Source: Breviolum minutum Mf 1.05b.01 (taxonomy: Eukaryota; Sar; Dinophyceae; Suessiales; Symbiodiniaceae). From it: a stretch of 64,000 bases of DNA. Location: assembly GCA_000507305.1 (NCBI GenBank), contig DF239040.1, positions 145,283 through 209,282 of the forward strand, read 5' to 3'. Both the position numbers and the translations under genes were made by a program. Under the pieces are notes generated by a model. That model was not told the DNA's origin and ran no database searches. It saw only the letters and a list, made by a program, of their open reading frames with translations. Each line of letters begins with the position of its first letter. Positions within the stretch are counted from its first letter, which is position 1. This document shows, in pieces, positions 23,318 through 36,900 of the stretch.

Positions 23318-23330
23318 CTGTTGATGTTGA
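23263..23330. repeat. (GAT)n microsatellite, interrupted
   Basis: About 20 GAT/GTT/GCT triplets. The poly-Ser minus ORF across it is an artefact. Confidence 0.95.
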
Positions 23331-23780
23331 TGTTATATAATATCTATGTTGGATGTTTATTCTATACATATTTTTTGTGAGAGAGATCTATTTATACGTA
23401 TATGTAGACACATCTATGTTTAAACACTTAGATATATACATTTGTTGGATACATCAAGGTTGCTTTGGAGATCATGATTCAGCACATCTTGACATGGCTC
23501 CTTATCATTTTCTCCCAGTGAACAGGAACAGCAGCATTTAAAAACTTGGGATCACAGTTTCACTAGAAGAAAGCAGCACGCATCATTGTGGATCATGATT
23601 TTTATTGCACCTTTTTCCATATTTTTCCATCAACACCCGCTAAAAAGACATCCCAAGATCAACCAAAAATATCAGCCACAAAATCCAGGAAAAAACGTTT
23701 CTTTTCCATCAATCCTCCCGAACGAAAACAACAACAGACCGAAGTCGTGCTTTGCATCCGGTCTTGAAAGCTGCGATTTG

Positions 23781-24910
23781 ATCATTGCGAGGTTTGGTGT
23801 AACTGATCCCATCTCCTTGGGCATGCCAACACAGGTGGGGATTTTTTTGGTATTTTTGGTGACAGGTAGCGACTCTTAAGTAGTGAGTACCAACGAGAAC
23901 TTTTGAGGAACATCTATATGTTTTAAATGTTTAATGAGTTTTGATGTAATAAACAAGTGTGCACAAGTATTTTCTTTCTCTCCCAAAATGTTTTTTGAAC
24001 ATTGGTCATAATATACTGTAGATAACACAGGTATACAGTGTGCGTATGGATATGTTGTTTTATTCACTTTATGTGTTAGTTCCACCAGCGAAGGGGTGAT
24101 GAGGATCTGGCTCAAGTGGCTGTGATGTTCGAGTTTTATGTTGATGGTAGGATAAGTTTATAGGTGGCATAGGTGCTAAATCATAAGTGAAACAAGTTCA
24201 GAAAAGAAGATGAGGACCCCTGGATTTTCATTGCGTTTTTGCTATCTTAAAACTGAAACTGCCCAACTTTGGGAGTGGAAAAAACCACACACGGATATTT
24301 TCACCACCAGCAGACCCTGATCGACCGAAATGTCAACCTTGGAGGCAGAAATGGCCTTGGATGAACAGCTCCATGAGGTGGAACAAAAACAAACAAAACA
24401 ACACGGTGGGATGGAAACTCCCTGAAGTTGAACAGTTCGACCCCCTCTGAAAAGGAAGAATTCTAAGAGGAAGGGCTTGTCTTTCAAGCATCACTTTTTT
24501 TTGGGGGGCTATCTTAAGTCTTAGGGGGGTGTAGTTCATTTTCTTGCAGAGAATTTGTGAAGCAACCCCAACCGCTTGGACTGGTTAGGGTAGGTTTCTT
24601 TGTACATATCTTACTATGAGTTATTACGCGGATATGCATAGGAAGAATTTTGTAGTAAGTCACTTGTAGGTTTGCATATACTATCATTTCCTTGCCATAG
24701 CAAACATATTTTTTCCCTCTGAGCATTTTCGGATTTTATCCATTTTGTGTTTCCAATGATAAACATAGATATTGCTATTGTTGCCTTGGATACAATACAA
24801 TTTGAGTCTAGAAATCCTCCACCTAGACATGAAGGAAACCGAAGCAGGAAGACAGAACGACCTTACCCGTCATTTTGCTGGAAACCTTCATGACATCAGA
24901 GAAAACATTG
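23781..24910 (+). CDS. PAP: PAP exons 1-3: N-terminal region
   Basis: Exon 1 ends at 23834 (donor GTGGGG) with [15 protein letters not shown]. It is open upstream without a clear start, so the true first exon may lie earlier. Exon 2, 24345-24405, reads [14 protein letters not shown] and matches the helix that follows the ISL motif in yeast PAP. Exon 3, 24827-24910, reads [19 protein letters not shown], and its phase (2 nt) completes the codon left by exon 2. Its own 3' phase does not match exon 4 as drawn, so a small exon or another donor is missing. Confidence 0.7.
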
Positions 24911-27900
24911 GTAAGACAGGGACACAGTTTGGCCCCTGAAAAATGATGGTTGAAAGACTACTTCCAGAAAAATGCATCCACAGGCAACCCAAAAGGCAAG
25001 GTTGAGGAAGATATTCGGAACTTACTGGTCCTGGTTGGTGTTTGTAGGCCCATCACCTCTTGACTCTTGACCAACCATCTACCAACCATTGCGAGTTTTT
25101 GGAGGCGATTACCCTCCCTGAAATCGGCATAACTCCTGAAAACCTGCCTTTCCCAAAAGGAAAGTAGTCTCCCATTTTCGCCTATTTTTTTCAGGGATTT
25201 TTTGCTGTTAGATTTAGGGAGCTATACATACTTAGTTACTGATGATGTAAGGATAACCACCGGCTGACGGCGACTGAGAGGAGATGCGCAAAGACGCACC
25301 GCTCGAGACGGAGGAGTTTCAACCTACCCGGCCTCACCCTTTGAGACCCTGTGAGAATTTTCAGAGCTTCAACCAAGGGGGTTAAAAACATCTAGGGAGG
25401 TTTTCAAAAGAATCCCCGAAAATTTCCGAAGGGTAGGGTGGGAGAATTTCAGAAATAAGTGTTTGGAAGTAAAAGTACTTGACCCAAATTTACTTTGAGA
25501 AGTGAAGAAGACTTTTTCATCCATACAAGAGGAACAATTCCATCTCCAGATTCCTTTTGTGGTAGAACACAATAATCACTTGTGTTTTTGTTTCCCTTTT
25601 CTTTCCTTTCACTTTTTCTCTCAACCCTTTTATTTCTGAAGAGCTTTCAAGTTGACGAAACCCTTGGGCTGACACAGATTATTTGGATCCCAGGTTGGTG
25701 AATCAATGATAGGATCATGTTTTCATGGCTTGTTGTTTGAAAAATCCCCTGTAATAAGGTAAAAGTACAATTTTCTCTATACTCCCGCCAAAACTAACAC
25801 ATCCCCTGAAAATCAATGGTTGGAAGATGATTCATTTCCTTTAACATGGTCCCTTTTCAGGGGACAATGTTAATTTTCGCGGGGTGTACATCAAACCAAC
25901 ACAACCAACCACAAGTTTTGTTCACTTCTCATCCATTTAAAGGTTTTGACGGTGATTGTCATACTTACTTCACATTGATGTTTGGACTAGGATTCCTGGG
26001 GGAAAGGGTTCAACCAAATGACATTTTTTTAAAAGTGATTTTTACTTACTTGCCACTTATGTAAGAACTACTCAATTTTTCTCAAAAAAAGATGCCATCA
26101 TCCTTTTCTTCACCAACAACTTGGGTAAAGAGCTCAAACCAATCAAACCCCAGAAAAATCTTACCCCAAAAAATCCATTTTCTTCCCCTCTCCAGGAGAA
26201 GATGCGATTTCGGGCTGAAGTGCTGATTGAATTGAAACGCATTTGTCATCAATGGGTCCAAGAGGAGATGAGATGAGAAAATGACAGCTGGTCGTTGAGT
26301 CGTTGATGGTTGTTGAGTTTTGTCCAAGTTTTGGTTGGTCGTCGGATTGATGAAATAGCCTTATGAAAAACAAGGATGGGATGGCTTCAGGAGAGTTTTT
26401 ATTGAAGGCTTATTGGATGGTTCAGATGAAGGAGATTCATCCATGGAGTTTTGTTAGCACAGTAAGTGACACAAAAATACACCCCTGCCAGCTAACATAG
26501 AAACTCAGGACAGGAAACAGCAGATTTCACATTGACATCCGTACCAGTCAAGTTTCTGGGGAATTTTGGATTTGTCATCCAAGGGGGATGACAGTTAAAA
26601 AAAAACAGAAAAAAACATGGAAATTCTAAAGGGGGTCGGCGTTGCCAAGAAAATCATCCCCAAGGAATGGAGGAGTTCGAGACAAGTGAAACAAACAAAG
26701 CAATTCCCCCAAAAACTTATCTTGAATATTCAAAGGATCCAAAAGTTACCAGGTTTGTTTTCCATCCCAATGCTGGCTAAGAACATCCGGCTCATATAGA
26801 TTGAGGGATCCCCTTTTGAGGGAACACAGTAGGGAAAAAGCGCCATTCTTTTCTAGCTGACCGCTTTGACCCAAAACTAGTTTGATGGTGTCTATGTTTG
26901 TTATATTGAATTGTGCCACCCAAATCACTCTGAGAGCGTCTATGTTTAAAGCTTGGGTTTGAGGTGGGGGAAAGACTGGCAAAATGTGGGTTCAGAATAG
27001 GTCACCCAAAATCACCCTCTGAGACTGTCTATGTTTACGATGGGGCGGAGTATTTCTAGTACCGACTGAAACACCATTTCCTTCCTGTCCTTCCTGTTAG
27101 GAGTGTGTGGCCCAGGGCGATGTGGATTTGGCGAGTAGAGCCGGATCCAAGATTTTTACCTTTGGTTCTTATAGGCCTCCAGGGGTGACGAAATGATGGC
27201 ATAGAAAAAATGAGCAAAATTCACCGGAAGTTGTTTTTCTTTGCGTTTTTTGAGGGTCAAAGTACCATTTTTTGAAATAGTATTAATTAAATGAGTTGAA
27301 AAACGGGAAAAAAACATGATTTTTCAGCTCACCACAAATCTGGACTTTTGACCAACAAAAACCCTCGTGGCATGATGTGGCCAAACTGCTCCAAACTTCG
27401 ACCAGGCTTGGCTTGATCAGTCCTGGCTCTGATATCGATGTGCTTTGCGTGGCGTGTCTTGGACCTTCCCAGTTAGAACTGGAGGTTCAAGGTGGGCCGC
27501 TACTAGTTATGGTTGCCCATTTATAAGGGTTACAACTCCACTTACAACTGGTAGGGGCTCACCTTGTTTGGCAGTAAGAAAATTGATGTCATTTTATGGT
27601 GGAGATTCCTATCATAAATCTGGGCAAGCTTCCAAATCTGAATCATGTTGTAAATCATTCCTATCATAGATCATCTTGCCAAATCTTCCTATCACAAATT
27701 ATGTTGCCATCATAAACAATGTCTATCATGAATCTGGGCAACAAACAAGATTTTACTAAGCTGAAGGGACGTTTTTAAGACAGAAAATGGATTGGGACAG
27801 CCCACACTGATCCCTTTTCCCAGTTCAAAAAAAATCATCACCAGAATTCAATTTTGCGAAACGAACGATTCAAGCTGGAGCAAATAAAATATAGATGGAC

Positions 27901-30900
27901 ACGAACATCCCCAGAACCTGTCCGGCCAATCACTTAAGTTGTTTTTTCCCGTTTCCCCCTTCCAGATTTTGGCCCCAAAAATGTGCTGCCACAAACACTG
28001 CGTTTTTCTGTTTTTTTGAAGTCGATCTTAAAGGTGCCAGCCAACCCAGCCTGTGGCTCGTTGGTTTGTTGAGTTTTGGCCATTGAATGAGGCCCAAGAA
28101 CATTACTCGAGAATCCTTCTTCCAGGTGGGGTACATGGAAGGGAATGGATGAACAGTGGATGAGTTATTTAATTGATGCACTTTTATACAGGAGATGCAT
28201 CATGTAGAAGACTCCAAACATAGATATTTTTTTTGGTTTTATTTGTGGGGAGACGGAGATGTTGAACAGGTGAAAAAGCATATCTTTAAAGTGTTAAAGA
28301 AGCAAATGCGAAAGTTGTACATCTCAAAGTCAAGGGATAGGCAAAAAAACAGAAGATCCAGGATGAATAGGATGATTTGGAGACATTTTTAGGTATACAA
28401 CAGGTCCAAAGAGGGGTCGTAAGAAGGTGACGTGTGATTGGAAACACTTGAGCCACTTGAAAAAAACTCGGGCTGCAGCAATGGATTTGATGTCGGGGAT
28501 TCCTGCTACACATCCTTTTTGATTATAAAGGATGAAGGGCGAATCATCAACCTACACATAATGATATGGGATGGACTTCAGTGTTTTTTTGACTCAACTG
28601 GTTGGTAACAAGGTTTTTGAGAAAATATGAAATATAACTTGTCAACATACTTAGAAACAGAATAGTAGGCTGGGGCCTAGTAGCCAAAAAGGTGCATTGT
28701 TTCTCAACATTTGGAGAAGCCCTTTGGCTTCAATCATGGATAAGACGCCGGAAAAACCGTCAAAGTAGATGGCTAAAAACCGGCGAACCGTCCCCAAAAA
28801 GGTAGGTTAATTGACTGGGCTTATATAAACCAATATACAGTACATGGTAACTGTGCCATCTACTTTTGCCCTGGTGTATATGAATAAGTATGTATTGAAT
28901 GTGTTTTTTTTGCGTTTCAGCACATTATTGTCCCCAATCAACAGCTTTTGTTCGGGTTGTGTACTTTTTATCTAGGGAAACATTTGAAACCATTATTGTT
29001 TGTGAGTTCAAACAGTTTTTCCACTTAAAAAAACACAACAGGAATCACTCTTGTTTTCAGTCCCCCCGGAAAAAACAAAACAACTCGAGAAAAATGTTGA
29101 CGGAGAATTTCTTCTCCCGGTTTCAGAGGCGTTGGTGCCTAAGTTGCAGGAGCAAACTTTGGCTGTTGGAAGCAAAGAGATGATTGGGGATATTGGTTGG
29201 GATATTGTTTAGGTAAAAAGTTTTCAGATGTTTTCAGGTTTTTTTCAAATGTGTGAAAATGAATGGTGATGAAGATTAGATAAGGAAAACATGTGATTTG
29301 AGTGATTTTGATGATCAGATTATTGCACAGCTTTTCTTTAAAGAACATTGTGACACACTCAAACTCGGTCGAGTTTGCAGGATCATCCAGATGTGGTGGA
29401 TGTGACACCTGTTCCAGATGCCTATACGCCCATCATCAAGGTCAGGGTCAATGTCCAGTTGTTCGGCTTCAATTTCTGTCGAAAATGCAACAAAAACGAC
29501 GCTACACCCTAGAAATTTTCACATGGATACATGATACCATAAAAATGATGGTTTGTTAAAAAAGGATATCTCTTTTCAAATAATGGCCATTTTGGGTCTC
29601 CATGTTAGTTTTCAAGGGTATAAAATGGCTCAAGGATGATGAATCAGTGCCATTTTTTCTTCCGTAGAAAAGAAAAGCATCCTCAGATTATCATCTATGG
29701 TGGGTCTTTGGCTCGATTATTGTTCCAAAAATGTAGATTTTTTCCATGACCAAACTACTTGGCTTCAGGAGCGATGATGTAATCATCGCACCAAACTTTG
29801 TCCATTGGTAGGATCCGGAATCCTTGTTCCATGGATCATCCTAAAGACCAGCCACTTTGTTTGGTTTTCCAAGGATTTCCCGGGATCAATTATACAACAA
29901 ACCCCAACTTTGAATGCTTTTATGTTATTTTTGCTGTTTCTTCCAAGGGTATACAATAACACTTCCAACACATTCAACATCTTCCTAGGTAGGTGTTACA
30001 CACATGGATGTGTTGCCATCACCATTTTCATTGGATTGTTGGGAACCCCTTCCTTCCATGAATCTGCTGCTGTTCTTGTTTTCCCCAGATGAAGCTCTCG
30101 GGGGTTGAAATCGACCTCCTCTTTGCACGCTTGTCTTCAATGACCGAGGCGGCAATGGTAACGGGTGGGAAAACGGTGGAAACGTTGGATCTGGATCTAA
30201 TGACCCTCTCGGACCTAGGATTCACAAATGGCAAGTTTGAAGCCCTAATTAAATGTTGCTAAATGTCATCCTATGTGGTGGTGATTGCATCATGGGTTGA
30301 CGGATGGGGTAGAAACAATGGAACCAGTAATTTAGTCGTTTTGTGGAGGTGAGATTTTACATGGATTTGTTTGGTTGATTGATGTTTTTTGGTTGTTTCA
30401 TATCTGACGTTTAAACAGAAGAATCTTGAAAGCTCAGTGTGTCAATATTTAAGTTGCTATATGTCTTATGTTCCAAATAACATTTATTGATTATCAAAAT
30501 CTTTACGAAGTTGGCAGTGAATTATTAGATATCAATATCTTTGATGATAGATTTTTCCAAAAGAAAAAATCTTCAATTTCCAGTTACACTCCCTAAATCT
30601 AACACCCAAAACGTCCCTGAAATGATGGCCGCATCGTTTTCCAACCATCATTTGGCCATCGCCGTGCCTCAGATCCCAGAAGATTTGGAATCGTTGAACG
30701 ATGACAATTTGTTGAAAAACTTGGATGACAAAACGGTGGGGTTTCCCGTTTCCCATGGGTGGTGCTGGTTGGCGGTTGCATTTGAGTGGTGAAAAAATGG
30801 TTGGTTTCTGGTGGGAGAATGAGTTGTTTTTCTTGGTCAAAGTTGTCAAAAGGGGTCCAAGAGCGGCATTGTAGTGCCTTGTAAAACAGTGTTGGGGTGG

Positions 30901-33900
30901 TATGTTAGGTTAGGTCATGGTGTTGTTAGTGTCTTGAAGATATGAAATGGTGATGAGATTGAAGGTCAGTACTGGTAGTTTTAGTATGTAATTGTCCATG
31001 TAATTTACCAAGCAACAGCGGTGAACAAGATGTACAGTATTTCATTTCCTCCCACTTTTGTCCACTTACTCCTCCGACAACGAACATGGAACAAAGATTT
31101 TTCTTATGTACTTACCTCGAACAAAAAACATAGCAGTTGCCGTCCGGGTTCCCCAATTTTTACCGTTAAAGAAGGGGGGAGATACCCTCTCTCCACGGTA
31201 ACTTATCTAAACCTGTTCATCACCTTCAAACTTTGCCACCGGCACCCAAGGAGTAACTAGGGGGGGTAACTCGCATCCAAGAAAAATCCATCTGGTGACC
31301 TCACAGACCTAAACTTGCATGAAAACCTGTCCTTTTTCAAGGTCAGAAGTTTGAATGGTTGCCGTGTGGCCGATCACATCTTATCCTTGGTACCCGATGC
31401 TGAGAGGTGGATGGGAGGGATGGTGGATGGGAGGGTGTCAGCCACCTGAAAATGATGGTCGCCATTTCCCTTCAAAAGGAAAGGTGTTTTTTCCGGCGAT
31501 CTGTTTCCAATCAGCAATTTTCAGGGGTGAAACTTGCTGTGGTAGGTTTTAGGGAGTGTAACTGAGGTGAAAGCAATCCAATTTTAGTAGAATCCATGTT
31601 GTTAAGGAATCACTACAGAAATCTCACTTGTTTCCGAAAGGGTATGGCTCAAACTTATGTGAAAATCCATCCCCCCCAATACTGCATGTCTCAATGGGAA
31701 CATCATATGCCATGAATTTTTGGCAGTTGGCACTGTACCATCCACCCCGGAGCCACCAAGTGACATCACTTTGTCACCCGAACGAAATCGAACGAAGACA
31801 ACATCATCCCATAAATTTGAACTTTTTGAGTGTTCTGAAGGTCTATATACAAACACAACCAACACAAAAATCAGAAACACACATGATCATCATCCAATCC
31901 TTGACTTCCCCCACATGAGCAATGGAACAAGGGGCCGGTGTTTGTGGATTGGGTAAAACAGGGGATGAAATCCTACCCAATTATGTGGTGAATACAGATC
32001 TTTATTAGAAAAACACACCAGCATCCCATGGAAAGTCTCTCGATCGGCCCCGGTTTTTTTTGAAACCAAAACCTCCAAAAACTCATTGAGGGAGCCTTCT
32101 TGAAACAAACAAACCTGGCAGGTTTCGAGATACCTTGCGCTTGATTAAGCTTTGGGCAAAGAACCGAGGCGTATATTCCAATGTGTTGGGAAGCCTCAGT
32201 GGAAACGGGTTCCCAAAAAAAAACAACTTCCTGGTGAAGGGTACTTAGTGATGTTTTCCAGCATGGCCTTATTTTGTTTCGCTGGAAATTGTGGAGATAT
32301 AGATGACAATCTCGGAGAATTTTCTTGTGCCTATAAATGATTGAGCCTGTTGAATAGGTTGCTACAACTACTCACCACAGACCACAAGTGATCAGCATCC
32401 GTGTAGTTCGTAGTGACCTGATCCTTTTCAAAAGTTTTTGTCACAAGTAAAGTACGACATGATTTTTTTGTTCTCACGGCCAATGTGTGAAAAGATGAGA
32501 GGATTGTCACACAACCATTTCCGTGGTAGGAAAAAACCTGCCCTCAGAGTTGGAAATCAAATCTGACAATTCTGGTAGCGATGTTTGATTTTTGTGAAGA
32601 CTTGTTTTGTGCAAAATATGATGGCAAAGCCGAGGCTTACGTAGGTTTTTTGTTGTTCTTTTGGATGCATCACTTCTAACGATATCACTGACCCAACATG
32701 ATTACTTTTTTGGGGGGGTCGGTTGCTGGTTCATCACAAACGATCAAAAACCTAACCTTGAGACAATTTACCATTATTTGGCGTCTTTTTGTGTAAATTT
32801 TGATCTTGGTGTATCTGGCTTCTACACCCCCCAAAGTTTGATATGGAACCTGAAAATGGCACCCAGGAATAGGAGATTCCTTTAAGAACACATCATTTTT
32901 AGATTCCACGTTCAACTTTGAGTGTAACCATCAACAGTCTCACGCGTTTTTGTGTCCAGTTTTACTTTGAGAGATGGCCTGGCTGCACTGGCAAAGTGGA
33001 TGGCCTTTTGTTCGTTTCGGATGTTCCCAGAATTCCCCGCCTTATATATGATCAAAATGGAAGAATCACCAGCCTGAGAGAGTTCAACAGTAGCCATCAT
33101 GTGAGAGCTGCTAACTACCAATAGTCAGGTCAAAATATTATGCATGTAATGTAAAACGTCATGTCAAACATGTCACAAAAATCCACCCTACCCAAAAAAT
33201 CCACCCTACCCCAAAACCAACCCACCCTCCTTGAAAGGTAAAAAAAAATTACCCTTTTTCCTCATTAAGAGATCCGCACCTCCCAAATCAGGATTTAGGT
33301 ATTTCCCTTACAATCCTGCAAATGGGATTTTTCGACCCAAACAGGTTGGGCTTCTTTGGTGGAATCTCCTGGGCCATTCTCGTGGCACGCCTTTGTCAGT
33401 CAGGGCCGCAACAAATGGGACCTAAAAGTGACAGGCTGGGCCTTGTCCCTTCCGAAACAACAGCAACCTTTCCCAAATTGAACCTTTTTTGCATGAAACT
33501 TGTGGGAATTTGGCACTTTTCCCTCAATGTTCACTGTCTATCTATGTGTTTTTCTTGTGTCAATTGTTTTTTTTTTCAGAAAAGCACCACTGAGGTTGTA
33601 TCCTTACTTCAATACCGCCTGCTTGGTGAAGCGTTTCTTTAAGCTTTACGAGAGGCGGGAACCCCGATGGCACTTCGAAACGCGCTTCGGTCATAATTGT
33701 GTGATGATAAGAAATTAAATCGAGGGTATGTTTTTGTTGGGGGATGGAAACGATTCGAAGCTGTTTTTTTTTGGTGGTTGTTGTTCTTGTTGTTCTTGTT
33801 GTTGTTGTTGTTGTTGCTGCTGCTGTTGTTGTTTGGTGACATCTAGTCTCTTTGAACATTCGAGACATTCGGCGAATTTGTTCATCGGAACGAACCAACA

Positions 33901-36900
33901 ATTTTTATTTGAGGATTTTCCGTTGGTTCCCGCACAGACATTGTCTCAATTTGTGTCAACTGTCGTTTTGGTGGATCAGTTTTTTTCATTTCGACCCCGG
34001 TAATTTTGAGCCATTTCCATATATAATTGTTACAAGTTTTAGAAATGATTCTCCAGATATCAATGCCGAAGTCTAGTGGCATCACTGACACTCTTCCAAA
34101 AAATGGTGTGTGCGGTATGCGCTCCTCTGAGTGGTTTCCAAGGTGATTGAAATCACTACAAGTATCAAAGAGGATTGAAACTCACCCACCAAATGGAGTC
34201 TAATTTCCTTGGCTTCTTACTTCGGCTAAACCCCCCCGAAACCTCCCAGTCTTGCTTGAAATTTGCTTGCTAAACCCTTGGGATATGTCTGGACAGGTGG
34301 GATTGGAACAATCCAGTGGTATTGACGCACATCCAGGAGAAGTTTGAAACTTAGATTCCAAATTCCAATCTTTGTCTTTGCCAATTTTCTTGAAGTGAAA
34401 CTTGGATTTTCGTGTAAATATATGATAAGTATACGGGGGTAGAAACATAAAGATGTTTTAGGATTTACGGTAGTAGTTGCAAAGATAACCTATACGTTTG
34501 ACAAGAAAATCAACATTTTCTCAAAAAACAGTTGCTTTCCAGTCTGCATTCTGCCAGTCCCTGGTTCATGCTTTACCAAGATCCAAGGTTCTTTGTTGAA
34601 CTAGGCTGGACATAGCCTCCCCAAGCTATTTTGCCGAACAGTGAAACCGTATCTCCCCGTGTGTTAAACCCAGCAAACTTGAAATTACGTAACAACAATC
34701 TCTTGTAACCCTGGATGAACTGAAACTACGACCCAACTTACCTAGATCAGTTTAGAAATGCAACTTGCGTTGTAGAAACCCAGACAGGCTGTTTTCAAAA
34801 AAACATCTGTTTTTGTTTTCCTTGGGATGTTTTTCCTTCATCTTGAAGGTCCAACTGATTCACTGGAAGAAAAACTCGATGAAGTGACAACAAACTCTCC
34901 AATTTCAACTGAGTTTTTTTCCAACCAAAAAAAGACTTCCTAACCTTAGAAGGGCATCAAACTCCCTGTCCCAAAAAACTTCCCCAAACAATTGTGAGGC
35001 CAAATACTCCTGGACTGATGATGTTTAAGATCTGGAATCCCAAGGTTAGGGGGCCTTGTTGTGTGTTTTTTTTGACTTTCGGAAAAAAGAGGGTGAAAAA
35101 TGGCAGAACTCAATTTACACCCCAGAAATTTGCCGAATAGATACCAACAATGGCATTATTTGAAGCCGGTCATCTTTTTTTTAGGTGTTTTTTTTGATGA
35201 TCGTTCTTTAGTTGAAAGAAGATTGACGTTCTTTTGGTAGTTGCTGGTGAAGAGATTATATGTTGAGACTTGTTGAAACCCAATTGTATGAAGGGAGATT
35301 CACATTCTCCAGTCCTCAACCGGTGCAGGATTTCAACAAATCAAAAGTATCCAGGTTTTTTTCCTCAAAACCTGGGTCCAATAGTTCATCGGTTTCGGGG
35401 TGGATGTTCACGGGCATGCTTGTGGGCGATGCTGGATTTTTTCTTGGAAAGGATATCAGGAGCAAAGTGGTTGATAGTTGAAATCTATGGTGAGAAAAAG
35501 CAGTCATGTATCAACATGATAGATTCCATATTGGAAATCTATATGTTGATCTTATATAACAAGTGTAATTAAAAACATGGAAAAAACAGCCTGTGTGAGA
35601 AGATTTGACAACAAAACTTTGGTTTGAAAGATAGGAAACGCAGCAATTTGTTGGATTTTTTGTTGTTAAAACTTTGCTGTTTTTGGAGGATGAATATGAA
35701 TGTGTAAAGAAACCTTGGATGTACTTGTTTGAGATCAGGTTGAAGACTCTCATGTGCACATGTGCCCCCTATTCTGAACAAAATATTCGATCGGTTTGAC
35801 CAGTTGAAAAATCTGCATGCTTCATAGAAAACCGATGTGTGAAACATCTTAGAATACAGCAAGGTTCTATTGTTCAGAAGTTTTTCAAAGTCTTTTGCAG
35901 CTTCGCCTTCCTTCAGGGATCATTACACTCGATAAGGTGATTTTGAGGGATTTCCCTCCAAAAAAAAGTGCCACGTGTTTGGGTTGGTAATATTGATGAC
36001 CCCTGAAACTGGCATATATGACTATGTTGATAAGTTGATGGGTTCCCTGTTCAGGCTGTTCCGGTTGTTCCCGGAAAGGTGATTTGCGTAGGGTTTCCCT
36101 CCGACAAAAAATCCGCCCCCAAACTAAGGTGAATCCACAGGATCGCATGCATTTAATGCCCATTATCACACCAGCATTTCCGTTGCTCGGCTTTCCGTTT
36201 TACACCGTTTAAACAAACACCGGTGGAAGTTGCCCGCTGTTTTTGGATGGCCACCAAATTTTGTTTCAAGGTTCAGGAGACAAGTTCGCAAAAGCCATGA
36301 TATTCAAAAAGTTGGAATTGGATCTTCGGAAGTCCAAGACCAGAAAAGTGATACTAAAACAATTAATGATTAATGGCACACTTTATGGAGAACAACCTTC
36401 GAAAATGATAGTCGACTTGCTGATAAATCACCTTTGCCACAGCTGGCCTCAGGCTTTGCGCCTTCGCAATAGGGGGCATCCCACCTAAATCACGTCTTTT
36501 TCAAATCCGAGATGCTTCTGAGGTGTATGAATTCGACGCATAATGTGTCGGAAACGCCGACCTGGCATGGGGATTTGGAAGAGAGCTTGGGAGATGCTTG
36601 GAGTTAGTTGTTGTTGTGGTGAAGCTGACGAAGCGATTGAACAATCTGGGGTCATTAAATTGGGAGCCCATTTTGTTTGGAGGGGGGAATCAAACTTGCT
36701 GCCAAATTTTGCTGGTCGTCACTTTGAGGGATTTCGCACAAAGAAGTGCATTGAAACAGAAGACATAACCCATAGCATCGACCATCCATGTAGGTAAATA
36801 TTGCTGATGGGTGATACTGCTGATGGGGTCAGAAATGCGAGAAAACCATCCTACTATTTACATCTGATACATCCCAAATGGAAGAGGATGTCTTCCAACA

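Larger units (their letters stand above)
20460..23780. other. Intergenic or first intron upstream of the poly(A) polymerase exons
   Basis: AT-rich, with a TATATA tract at 21310-21440, fold-back elements at 21441 and 22210 and a GAT repeat at 23263. A GC-richer island at about 21800-21910 is open in two + frames and could hold an upstream exon. I could not locate a start codon or first exon for the downstream gene with confidence. Confidence 0.35.

Noticed and set aside
29620..29640. 'atggctcaagg' as a spliced-leader fragment
   Set aside because: It matches only about ten bases and lies within or beside a degenerate MITE in a PAP intron.
33560..34003. Poly-Cys, poly-Asn and poly-Thr ORFs at 33780-33835
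   Set aside because: Artefacts of a TTG/TGC microsatellite in the intron after PAP exon 13.
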